This document shows, in pieces, positions 36,981 through 44,208 of a stretch of DNA of 64,000 nt (its first letter is position 1; every line of letters begins with the position of its first letter). Made by a program: the position numbers and the translations under genes. The notes beneath the pieces are model-generated. The model was not told the DNA's origin. It ran no database searches and worked only from the letters and a program-made list of their open reading frames with translations. Origin of the DNA: Paraburkholderia antibiotica (GTDB lineage Bacteria; Pseudomonadota; Gammaproteobacteria; Burkholderiales; Burkholderiaceae); NCBI RefSeq assembly GCF_012927125.1, contig NZ_JABBFZ010000003.1, forward strand, positions 1-64,000. Reading direction: 5' to 3'.

Positions 36981-37271
36981 GCGTAGGCCTGCAAAGGCCG
37001 CTTCGTTGCGCGACTGGCCATGGTTCGTTATGAATGGAGTCGAGCCGAAGCTGCCAGGCAAGTTCGCGGCAGCCTAAGCGCAGTGCCGAGAAAGTACTCC
37101 GTCACGCGGCCTGGTCGCCGTTCTTCACGACTTGCGCCGAGCCTAAGCCGACGGGGGCGTTCGCGGCAACCTAAACGCAGTGCCACGAAGGCACCTCGTC
37201 ACGCGGTCTGGTCACTGTTCTTCACGACTAGCGCCCAGTCCAAATTCACAGGCGAGTTCGCGGCTGCCTAA
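36981..37271 (+). repeat. 97-bp tandem repeats of the MCP 3' end (three copies plus the genic original)
   Basis: TAA codons at 36978-36980, 37075-37077, 37172-37174 and 37269-37271 are exactly 97 bp apart. Before each lies a version of the MCP tail ([43 protein letters not shown]). After the stops a short stem-loop recurs with a changed stem: GGCCT-GCAA-AGGCC after the first and fourth, GTGCC-ACGAA-GGCAC after the third, degenerate after the second. The period is not a multiple of three, so the copies are not one frame. Confidence 0.85.
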
Positions 37272-37374
37272 ACGCAGGCCTGCAAAGGCCCACTCATAAC
37301 ACGGTCGTGCCGTCGTTTGTGATGAGAGCCCCGACCATGACGCCGCACGGCGCCACCACCTGCGCCTCTTACCC

Positions 37375-38010
37375 CTACTGCATCGCCGCGTAATACCTGG
37401 CCACGCTATCGATTTCCTCCGGCGTCATCTGCCGCGCGACGTTGCGCATCTGCTCGTTGATGTCGTTGTGCCGTGCGCCCGACGCGAACGCCCGCAGTTG
37501 CGCGGCCAGATAGTCCGCCGACTGCCCGCCGAGCCACGGCGCCGCGCCCTTGCGGTCGAGCTGGCCGTGGCAGGCCGCGCACGGCGCGATGTTGCGCTGC
37601 GGGTCGCCCTGCATCGCGAGTCGGACCGCCGTCGCATCCGGCTCGGCGCCGGCGCGCGTTGTTTCGGCCGCCGGCGGACGCGCGAACGACGCGAAGTAAG
37701 CGGCCAGATCGCGCAGATCCTGGTCGCTGCGCTCGGCGATGATCGCCTGCATCACCGCGCTGGGCCGCTGGCCGCTCTGGTAGTCGCGCATTTCCTTGTA
37801 CAGCACGTCGGCGTACTGACTGGCGAGCGCGGGCGCCGTCACCTGCACGGTGCCGAGCACACCGTGGCACATCGAGCAGTGCTGCGTCGCGATCGTCGCG
37901 CCGCGGCCGATCGAGTCCGCGGCCGCGCGCGTCGAGCCCGACGGCGGCAACACCACCACGTCGCTCGGCACATGGCTCGCCGCGTTGCCGCTGTACCAGC
38001 TCGACGGCAC
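37375..38010 (-). CDS. di-haem cytochrome c (c4-like), probably truncated at the N-terminus
   Basis: 211 aa from GTG 38010. Two haem-attachment motifs: HCSMCHG (near residue 45) and CAACHG (near 145), each followed by distal Met candidates (SAVMQAI, EQMRNVARQM). The two-domain pattern, DYQSGQRPSAVMQAI and DLRDLAAYFAS, is that of cytochrome c4. C-type cytochromes must be exported, but no signal peptide precedes the first haem and the frame closes shortly upstream, so the 5' end may be lost or frameshifted. It follows the LysR gene on the same strand. An electron-transfer role is possible only if expressed and exported. Confidence 0.65.
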   Translation of the reverse strand: MPSSWYSGNAASHVPSDVVVLPPSGSTRAAADSIGRGATIATQHCSMCHGVLGTVQVTAPALASQYADVLYKEMRDYQSGQRPSAVMQAIIAERSDQDLRDLAAYFASFARPPAAETTRAGAEPDATAVRLAMQGDPQRNIAPCAACHGQLDRKGAAPWLGGQSADYLAAQLRAFASGARHNDINEQMRNVARQMTPEEIDSVARYYAAMQ

Positions 38011-38127
38011 GCCGGCGGCGCCGCAAATTCGCGCCCACAGGCCGCATTCACATTTTATTCATCGCGTCATTCACGGCCTTTTCCACGGCTGCGTGCGCCA
38101 GTTCGTTCCTGTTGTGCGCCACCTGCG

Positions 38128-39012
38128 TCACGCGAAGAGCCGCATCAACGCCGCACGCGCGTTGCTGACCAGTTCGCTTTCGCCGGCACGCGGCGGCAGC
38201 AGATGAAACTCGATGGCGGGCAGCGCGGGCAGCCCGACATTCGCGGCACAGGCCACCACGCCGTCGCCCAGCGACGACTCGTTCAGGCAGGAGATGCCGA
38301 GCCCCGCCTTCAACGCGAGCTGCAGACCCGCGACGCCCGACGCCGAATGCGACACCACGTACGGCACCTTGTGTTCGTCGAGCAGCTTGACGACGAAGCG
38401 CTGCAACTGACACGTGGTCGGCAGCAGCACCAGTCGATACGGCGCGTCGGGGCGCGACCCGGTATCGGCGGCACTGGCCCACAGCAGCTTTTCGCGCCGC
38501 ACCACGGTGCTCGTGGCGCGGCCGCCGCTGCGTGCGCGCGTGGGTGCCGGCATGAAGCGCGCGGACAGGCCGATATCGAACGACGCGTGATCGTCCGCGC
38601 CGCTGTCGATCACCGTGCTCGGCAGCACGGTCACGTGCAGCTTCAGGCGCGGGTGCTGTTCGGAGAAGGTCTTCAGGATGCGCGCGATGTCGTGTGGACG
38701 GTAATAGTCGGTGATCGCGATGCGCAGTTCGCCGTCGAGCGAGCGGCCTTGCAGGTCGTCGAACGCGGCTTCGCTCATCGCGATGATGCGGCGCGCGTGC
38801 TCGAGCAGGCGCTCGCCGGCGGGTGTCGGATGCACGCCCTGGCGGCCGCGCACGAAGAGCGGCTGGCCGGCGCGTTCCTCGAGTTTCTTGAGCTGCTCGC
38901 TCACCGACGACTGCGACAGAAACACCCGCTCGGCACCCGCCGACACGCCGCCCGATTCGGCCACGGCGACGAAGGTGCGAAGCTGCGTGAGGTCAAAACC
39001 GCGTTGACTCAT
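38128..39012 (-). CDS. LysR-family regulator divergent from the MFS gene
   Basis: 294 aa from ATG 39012; the open frame upstream to 39132 crosses the intergenic region and is not used. HTH: FDLTQLRTFVAVAESGGVSA, AERVFLSQSSVSEQLKKLEE. The effector domain begins around GELRIAITDYYRPHDIARIL. Divergent from the MFS transporter at 39108 across 95 bp containing two copies of TTTTCCGATGG; it probably controls that transporter and itself. The cytochrome lies downstream on the same strand. Confidence 0.92.
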   Translation of the reverse strand: MSQRGFDLTQLRTFVAVAESGGVSAGAERVFLSQSSVSEQLKKLEERAGQPLFVRGRQGVHPTPAGERLLEHARRIIAMSEAAFDDLQGRSLDGELRIAITDYYRPHDIARILKTFSEQHPRLKLHVTVLPSTVIDSGADDHASFDIGLSARFMPAPTRARSGGRATSTVVRREKLLWASAADTGSRPDAPYRLVLLPTTCQLQRFVVKLLDEHKVPYVVSHSASGVAGLQLALKAGLGISCLNESSLGDGVVACAANVGLPALPAIEFHLLPPRAGESELVSNARAALMRLFA

Positions 39013-39015
39013 GAT

Positions 39016-39062
39016 TCGGATTTTCCGATGGGTTCGATCTGAATTTCCGGCTTTTCCGATGG
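39016..39062. promoter_or_regulatory. operator region with paired TTTTCCGATGG repeats
   Basis: TTTTCCGATGG occurs at 39021-39031 and 39052-39062, spaced 31 bp (three helical turns). The first is part of the dyad TCGGA-TTT-TCCGA (39016-39028), four bases upstream of the lysR start. Suited to binding a LysR tetramer and to autorepression. Confidence 0.5.
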
Positions 39063-39107
39063 ATAGCCCAGCCGTAGGATACCTCCGAACGACTTGCGGA
39101 GGGTGTG

Positions 39108-40634
39108 ATGGAAAACGGATCTTTAGCGGCACAGCGTGGCGTCGACGAACACGGCGCGCGGCATCGGTGGAAAGTGCTCGGCGTCGGCTTTGCGGCGAAC
39201 GCGAGCTTTTCGGCGGCGTTCTCGGGTATTCCGACCACCGCGGTGTTTCTGCGCTCGGGTTATCACCTCGGCAATCACGAGCTCGGTCTGGTGCTCGGTA
39301 TGCTCGGCCTCGGGATCGCGGTGAGCGAACTGCCGTGGGGCCTGCTGACCGACCGTTGGGGAGATCGTCGCGTGCTGCTGCTCGGTCTGCTGTCGACGGC
39401 CGCCGCGCTGGCCGGCCTCGCGCTGTTCGTGTCGCCCGGCGGCGCGCACGTGCCGGGTATGACGCCGCTCGCGCTCGGGCTTCTGCTGGTCGGGCTGCTC
39501 GGCGGCAGCGTCAACGGTTCGAGCGGGCGCGCGGTGATGGCTTGGTTTCGCGAGGGCGAGCGTGGTCTCGCGATGAGCATCCGCCAGACCGCGGTGCCGG
39601 CGGGCGGCGGACTCGGCGCGCTGGTGCTGCCGGTGCTGGCGTCGCGCTTCGGTTTTGCGAGTGCGTATGCGGTGCTGGCGGTGGCGTGCGCGTTCACCGC
39701 GTGGTTTGCGTGGCGCTGGCTGCATGAGCCTGGGTATGGGAATGAGGCGGCGAAGGCCGTGGTGGCATCGGCGGGGAAGGGCGCGACGGCTGGAACGGCT
39801 GCAACGGTAGTGAACGGCACGAACGGTGTGAACGGCACGAACGGCACGAACGGCACGAACGGCACGAACGGCACGAACGGCACGAACGGCATGCGACCAG
39901 TCCACCAGCCGACGTCTCGAACGAATGCCGTGAACCCCACGAGCGCCACCTCGACCGCTTCCGCCACGTTCGCCCGCGCCGCATCAACGACTGCTCAGTC
40001 CACCAGCGCTTCATCCACCGCCGCATCGCCACTGCGCGATCTCGCGATCTGGCGTGTCGCGCTCGGCGCCGGTGCATTGTGCGTGCCGCAGATCGCCGTG
40101 ATCACGTTCGGCACGGTATTCCTGCACGACTTCAGCCGCGCCGGTGTATTCGCGATCAGCGCGACGATGGCGGCGGTGCAGGCGGGCGCGGCGGTCGCGC
40201 GGGTCTGGAGCGGCGCCTGGACCGACCGGCGCGGCAATCGTCGCGCGTATATGCGTGCCTGCAGTCTGCTGACGGCGGTGTTGTTCGCGTTGCTCGCGCT
40301 CGCGACCGGGCTCGTCGGCCTGCATCGCACGGCGAGCGTCGCGCTGTTCGCGCTGATGATCGTGCTGGGCGGCGTCAGCGCGTCGGCGTGGCACGGCGTC
40401 GCCTTCACCGAACTGGCGACGCTTGCCGGCACGCGCCGCGCGGGCACCGCGCTCGCGATGGGCAATACCTGTGTGTTCCTCACGCTGTTCCTGACGCCGC
40501 TCGCCATTCCGGCGTTGCTGTCGGTGGGGGCGTGGCCGATGGTGTGGGCGGTGGCGAGCGCCTGCGCGTTGCTCGCGCTGCCGGTGTTGCCGCGCGCGGC
40601 GGCCACACGCGCGCTGCGCGCGGTGCGTGCCTGA
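39108..40634 (+). CDS. MFS transporter with an NGT-repeat cytoplasmic loop
   Basis: 508 aa from ATG 39108 (GGAGG upstream; GTG 39105 adjacent). Twelve hydrophobic segments in two halves. Motif A is LLTDRWGDRRVLLL in the first half and WSGAWTDRRGNRRAYM in the second. Between the halves (about residues 236-262) are nine N-G-T/V units encoded by a 9-bp tandem repeat, then a Ser/Thr/Ala-rich stretch to about 305, so the central loop is unusually long. Inner membrane; substrate unknown. Divergent from and probably regulated by the LysR gene. Confidence 0.88.
   Translation: MENGSLAAQRGVDEHGARHRWKVLGVGFAANASFSAAFSGIPTTAVFLRSGYHLGNHELGLVLGMLGLGIAVSELPWGLLTDRWGDRRVLLLGLLSTAAALAGLALFVSPGGAHVPGMTPLALGLLLVGLLGGSVNGSSGRAVMAWFREGERGLAMSIRQTAVPAGGGLGALVLPVLASRFGFASAYAVLAVACAFTAWFAWRWLHEPGYGNEAAKAVVASAGKGATAGTAATVVNGTNGVNGTNGTNGTNGTNGTNGTNGMRPVHQPTSRTNAVNPTSATSTASATFARAASTTAQSTSASSTAASPLRDLAIWRVALGAGALCVPQIAVITFGTVFLHDFSRAGVFAISATMAAVQAGAAVARVWSGAWTDRRGNRRAYMRACSLLTAVLFALLALATGLVGLHRTASVALFALMIVLGGVSASAWHGVAFTELATLAGTRRAGTALAMGNTCVFLTLFLTPLAIPALLSVGAWPMVWAVASACALLALPVLPRAAATRALRAVRA
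39813..39893 (+). repeat. 9-bp in-frame tandem repeat (AACGGCACG)x9
   Basis: Nine consecutive 9-bp units, seven exactly AACGGCACG, one AACGGTGTG and the last AACGGCATG, encode Asn-Gly-Thr repeats inside the MFS central loop. Copy-number change by slippage would alter loop length without shifting the frame. Confidence 0.9.
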
Positions 40635-40748
40635 CATATAGGGGGAAGAGCACGCCGGCGCGGCCGGCGCGCGTGTCGATCGTGAAGTGCCGACCGCGAA
40701 GTCCAGATTGCCTGTTCGGGCTAAAAACAAGAAATTTTCTCCCTGGAT

Positions 40749-40762
40749 TCGGAACACTCCGA
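40749..40762. promoter_or_regulatory. palindrome TCGGA-N4-TCCGA upstream of response regulator 1
   Basis: TCGGAACACTCCGA is a perfect 5-bp dyad with a 4-nt spacer, 139 bp before GTG 40902. The same dyad occurs before response regulator 2, and a degenerate copy before the aquaporin. The form resembles the short A/TGGA..TCCT dyads bound by NarL/BvgA/RcsB-type regulators. Confidence 0.5.
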
Positions 40763-40901
40763 TTGTCGCGACATGGTGAGGGTGATGTGATGGCTTTACC
40801 CGCGCGCGATCCGTCGCCGGGATGCCGGATGGCCGCGCGCGGGACAACGCGGCCATTGCCGCGCGCAAGCGCACCACTCTGACAATGCGAGATCAACCGC
40901 A

Positions 40902-41582
40902 GTGAATCTTCGAATCATTCTGGCTGACGATCACCCCTTCGTTTTACTCGGCTCCCGATCGACGCTCGAGACTTGCGAGGACCTTGCCATCGTCGGCGAG
41001 GCGCTCACGCCCACGGCGTTGCTCGCGCTGCTGCGCGGCACGCCGTGCGACGTGCTGGTGATCGATCTGTCGATGCCCGAGCCCCGCGGCCAAGGCGGCG
41101 TAGTCGAGGAGGGCATCGGCCTGATCCGGCGCATTCGCCGCGACTGGCCCGCGTTGCGCGTGCTCGTCGTGACCGGGCAGACCAACGGCGCGATCCTGCG
41201 CACCGTCGCGGCAGACAGCGCCGTCAGTCTGCTCGGCAAAACCGATTCGCTCGACGAATTACCGCACGCCATTCGCGAATGCGCGCGCGGCGTGCGCTAC
41301 CTGGGCCGTTCGGTCGCCGCCGCGCTCGCGCTATCGCACGAGGACGACAAGCTGTTCCTCACGGCGCTGCTGTTGTCGAAGCGTCAGACGGAGATTCTGC
41401 GCAGACTGGTCAGCGGCGAGTCGATCGGCGAGATCGCGGCGGCGCTCGGCTGCAACCGCCGCACCGTCACCCGGCAAAAACAGGCAGCGATGGCGCATCT
41501 CGGCGTCAGCGACGACCCCGCGCTGTTTGCCTGCGTGCGTACCTGCGGGATGCTGTTTTCCGATTTTGCCGCCCGGCGATAA
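40902..41582 (+). CDS. LuxR-type (NarL/FixJ) response regulator, first of three
   Basis: 226 aa from GTG 40902. Receiver: IILADDHPFVLLGS (acidic pair), VLVIDLSMPEPRG with phosphoacceptor Asp, VVTGQT, and Lys in LLGKTDS. LuxR-type HTH: LLSKRQTEILRRLVSGESIGEIAAALGCNRRTVTRQKQ; 'KRQTE' replaces the common T-x-RE. Cytoplasmic, DNA-binding. Probable partner of the hybrid kinase at 44205 with the two following paralogues. A promoter palindrome lies at 40749. Confidence 0.93.
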   Translation: MNLRIILADDHPFVLLGSRSTLETCEDLAIVGEALTPTALLALLRGTPCDVLVIDLSMPEPRGQGGVVEEGIGLIRRIRRDWPALRVLVVTGQTNGAILRTVAADSAVSLLGKTDSLDELPHAIRECARGVRYLGRSVAAALALSHEDDKLFLTALLLSKRQTEILRRLVSGESIGEIAAALGCNRRTVTRQKQAAMAHLGVSDDPALFACVRTCGMLFSDFAARR

Positions 41583-41604
41583 AGCTCATATTGCCTGAGT
41601 CATT

Positions 41605-41618
41605 TCGGAGTGCTCCGA
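41605..41618. promoter_or_regulatory. palindrome TCGGA-N4-TCCGA upstream of response regulator 2
   Basis: TCGGAGTGCTCCGA, perfect 5-bp arms, 89 bp before ATG 41708; arms identical to the site at 40749 with a different spacer. Probable operator for one of the cluster's own regulators. Confidence 0.5.
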
Positions 41619-41707
41619 TGTCGATCCGCGAAGAATTCCTCGACCATTGAGCGGTATCGGTTACGCGAAGAAGGCCGGGAAATGAAGGCAATGAGGAGCG
41701 TCGGGTA

Positions 41708-42394
41708 ATGAATCCGTTAGCGGCGGCAGGTACACCGATTCGCACGCCGGTTCGCACGATCATCGCGGACGACCATCCGCTGGTGCTGCTGGCTATCGAG
41801 AATCTGATCGGCCATTACCCGAACCTGCAGGTGGTCGGCCGCGCGGCGGACGTGACCGGGCTATTCGTCGAGGTCGATCGCAGTCCGTGCGACCTCGTGC
41901 TGATGGATCTTTACATGCCTGGCGCTTTCGGCGGCGATGGCTTCGACGTCCTCAGGCAGTTCAAGGCGCGCTATCCCGACGTGGCGCTCGTGATCCTGAC
42001 CATGGAAACCGAAGCGGAAGCGTTGCGCAAGGTGATGTCGCTGGGTGTCGACGGCTTGCTCAGCAAGCGCGACCGCATCGATCTGATTCATGTAGCGGTG
42101 GTTACGGTGCTCGCGCGCGAGCGTTATATCAGCCCGGCGGTGCGCGCGTCGCTCGCGGATAACACGCTCGCGCAGCGGCGCGAGTTCGTGCGAACCACGC
42201 TGACGCGGCGCGAGTTCGAGGTATTTACGCAATATGCGCTCGGTTTTTGCGTCACTGAAATTGCCGCCCGCCTCGGGCGTAGCGTGAAAACGATCAGCAC
42301 GCAGAAATGCGCGGCAATGCGCAAGCTGGCGCTCCATAGCGACGCGGCGCTGTTTCGCCTGGCCGGCGAGTGCGGTGTGGTGCCGAACGAGTAG
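41708..42394 (+). CDS. LuxR-type response regulator, second of three
   Basis: 228 aa. Receiver IIADDHPLVLLAIENLI, phosphoacceptor in LVLMDLYMPGAFGGDG, Thr in LVILTMETE, Lys in LLSKRDR. HTH LTRREFEVFTQYALGFCVTEIAARLGRSVKTISTQKCAAMRKL, a typical EvgA/RcsB-like C-terminus. Closely resembles the third regulator (shared KTISTQK helix) and more distantly the first. Likely accepts phosphate through the Hpt domain of the kinase at 44205. Confidence 0.94.
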   Translation: MNPLAAAGTPIRTPVRTIIADDHPLVLLAIENLIGHYPNLQVVGRAADVTGLFVEVDRSPCDLVLMDLYMPGAFGGDGFDVLRQFKARYPDVALVILTMETEAEALRKVMSLGVDGLLSKRDRIDLIHVAVVTVLARERYISPAVRASLADNTLAQRREFVRTTLTRREFEVFTQYALGFCVTEIAARLGRSVKTISTQKCAAMRKLALHSDAALFRLAGECGVVPNE

Positions 42395-42534
42395 GAGGAC
42401 CGCCAGCGGGTGGCGTTCATTCCCGCAGCAGGAGCAATCGAAATCGCGGCAGCAGTATCCCTCTCTGCCTGACCGGGGGAGCCACCTTGCGTGCAAGGCG
42501 GGCCGGTCGGCAATACGAAAAAACACAACAACAC

Positions 42535-43179
42535 ATGACCCGGAAAATCAGCCTTGTCGTGGCGGACGACCACGACTGCATTCGCGCAGGTATCCGCTGT
42601 CTGCTGCGCGACAAACCCGAACTCGAAATCGTCGGCGAGGCGGCGCATCTGTCCGGTCTCGCGGATCTGCTCGATGCCTGTCCATGCGATGTCGTCGTCT
42701 CGGACATCGGTATGCCGGGACTCGATGGAGACAACAGCGCGGTGCCGTTGCTGCGGCGGCTGCTACGGCGCAAGCCGCATCCGCGTGTGGTCGTGCTGAC
42801 GATGGAGCGGCGCGCGCATGTGCTGTCCGGATTGCTCAGCATCGGCGTGACCGGCATCGTCGACAAACGCGATGCGCCGTACGCATTGATCGATGCAATC
42901 GAAGCGGTTGCCGCCGGCGGGATCGATCTGTCGGCGCAGGTGCGGACTGCGCTCGAAGCGGCCGAGCCACGGCTGCTGCCACGCGACGGCACGATGAGCG
43001 CGCGCGAGTGGGAAGTGTTCCAGCTTTACGCGCGCGGACTAGCGGTGCATGAGATCGCGGCGCGTCTGCAACGCAGCGGCAAGACCATCAGCACGCAGAA
43101 GCGTACCGCGATGCGAAAGCTCGGGCTCGAAACAGAAGCCGATCTGATCAATTACGCGAAGCAAATAGGACTGGTATGA
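42535..43179 (+). CDS. LuxR-type response regulator, third of three
   Basis: 214 aa from ATG 42535; the frame opens at 42370 but its upstream part has no coding character. Receiver VVADDHDCIRAGIRCLL, phosphoacceptor in VVVSDIGMPGLDGDN, VVVLTMERR, Lys in IVDKRDAP. HTH MSAREWEVFQLYARGLAVHEIAARLQRSGKTISTQKRTAMRKLG. BvgA/EvgA/RcsB-type. Together with the two preceding genes it forms a tandem family expansion before the kinase. Confidence 0.94.
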   Translation: MTRKISLVVADDHDCIRAGIRCLLRDKPELEIVGEAAHLSGLADLLDACPCDVVVSDIGMPGLDGDNSAVPLLRRLLRRKPHPRVVVLTMERRAHVLSGLLSIGVTGIVDKRDAPYALIDAIEAVAAGGIDLSAQVRTALEAAEPRLLPRDGTMSAREWEVFQLYARGLAVHEIAARLQRSGKTISTQKRTAMRKLGLETEADLINYAKQIGLV

Positions 43180-43239
43180 GGGAAACCAATCTATAAACGT
43201 TCGTTTTTGTCCGGAAATTGCCAGGCAAAGTAATTCTCT

Positions 43240-43253
43240 AGGACTTTTCTGAT
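43240..43253. promoter_or_regulatory. degenerate TAGGA-N4-TCTGA dyad upstream of aquaporin
   Basis: TAGGACTTTTCTGA keeps T-N-GGA-N4-TC-N-GA of the two perfect palindromes upstream of the regulators, followed by TTGG where the first has TTGT. It lies in the 282-bp gap before the aquaporin-kinase pair, 209 bp from ATG 43462. Confidence 0.35.
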
Positions 43254-43461
43254 TGGCGAGCGCCGAAGGGCATTCAATAATTGAGTCTGGCCTAAGTGTC
43301 CCGATCGCGTGCGCGTCATGCATTTGCGATGGGCGCTTAGGCTATTTCGTGATCCTGAGCTTTCGTGGGACGAAGGCGGATCCGGAAATCGTGTGCAGAT
43401 GTTCTTCGTGCAATCGTGCGGTGCCTTCTGCTTCGTGGCTGGACGAACGAGTGGAGGGTAG

Positions 43462-44208
43462 ATGGTTGCGTTAGGCAAGCGATTATGGTGCGAGGGTGTG
43501 GGCACGGCATGGCTCGTGTTCATTGGTTGTGGCAGCACCGTGCTGGATACCAGCGGGATACTGCAAGGCGGTAGCGCGCTCGAAATGTCGCTGGCGTTCG
43601 GTCTGGCGCTCATCACCGCCAGCTACGCGTTCGGCAAGGTGTCGGGCGCGCATTTCAATCCCGCGGTCACGGTCGGTTTCACGGTTGCGAACCGCTTTCC
43701 GGTGCGCGATCTGCTGCCGTACATCGCCGCGCAGATTCTCGGCGCCATCGTCGCGGCGGCGTTGCTTGCCTATATCGCGAGCGGCCGGCCGGGCTTCGAC
43801 CTCGCGGCGAGCGAATTTGCCGCGAACGGCTTCGGTGACCATTCTCCCGCCGACTATCCGTTGCATTCGGCGCTCGTACTGGAGTTCGTGCTGTCCTTTG
43901 CCTTCGTTGCCGCGTGTCTGCTGCCCATCGATCGGAAAGAGCTTGCGCCGGTTGCGCCGTTCATCGTCGGCTGCTGTCTGATACTGGTTTATCTGGTGTC
44001 CATCCCGGTCACCAACGGCTCCGTCAATCCCGCGCGTTCCACCGCACAGGCGCTGTTCGTCGGCAACTGGGCGCTCGATCAGCTGTGGCTGTTCTGGGCC
44101 GCGCCGCTCGCCGGTGCGATCGCGGCCGGCGGCCTGTTTTCGTTTCTGAATGGTCATCCCGATCCGTCCTCGGCGTCGTTGGCGGACGGCCGGGGCGACA
44201 TCGCGTGA
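43462..44208 (+). CDS. aquaporin (MIP family, AqpZ-like)
   Basis: 248 aa, six membrane helices plus two half-helices with the NPA signatures HFNPAVTVGF (about residue 63-72) and GSVNPARSTAQA (about 185-196). The opening RLWCEGVGTAWLVFIGCGS fits AqpZ-type water channels. GGAGGG precedes ATG 43462. The stop overlaps the start of the kinase (GTGA at 44205), so the two are co-translated. Water transport next to a stress-type sensor suggests an osmotic link (inference). Confidence 0.93.
   Translation: MVALGKRLWCEGVGTAWLVFIGCGSTVLDTSGILQGGSALEMSLAFGLALITASYAFGKVSGAHFNPAVTVGFTVANRFPVRDLLPYIAAQILGAIVAAALLAYIASGRPGFDLAASEFAANGFGDHSPADYPLHSALVLEFVLSFAFVAACLLPIDRKELAPVAPFIVGCCLILVYLVSIPVTNGSVNPARSTAQALFVGNWALDQLWLFWAAPLAGAIAAGGLFSFLNGHPDPSSASLADGRGDIA

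Noticed and set aside
43914..44204. N-terminal extension of the hybrid kinase
   Set aside because: It overlaps the aquaporin in another frame; GTG 44205 overlapping the aquaporin stop is the natural start.
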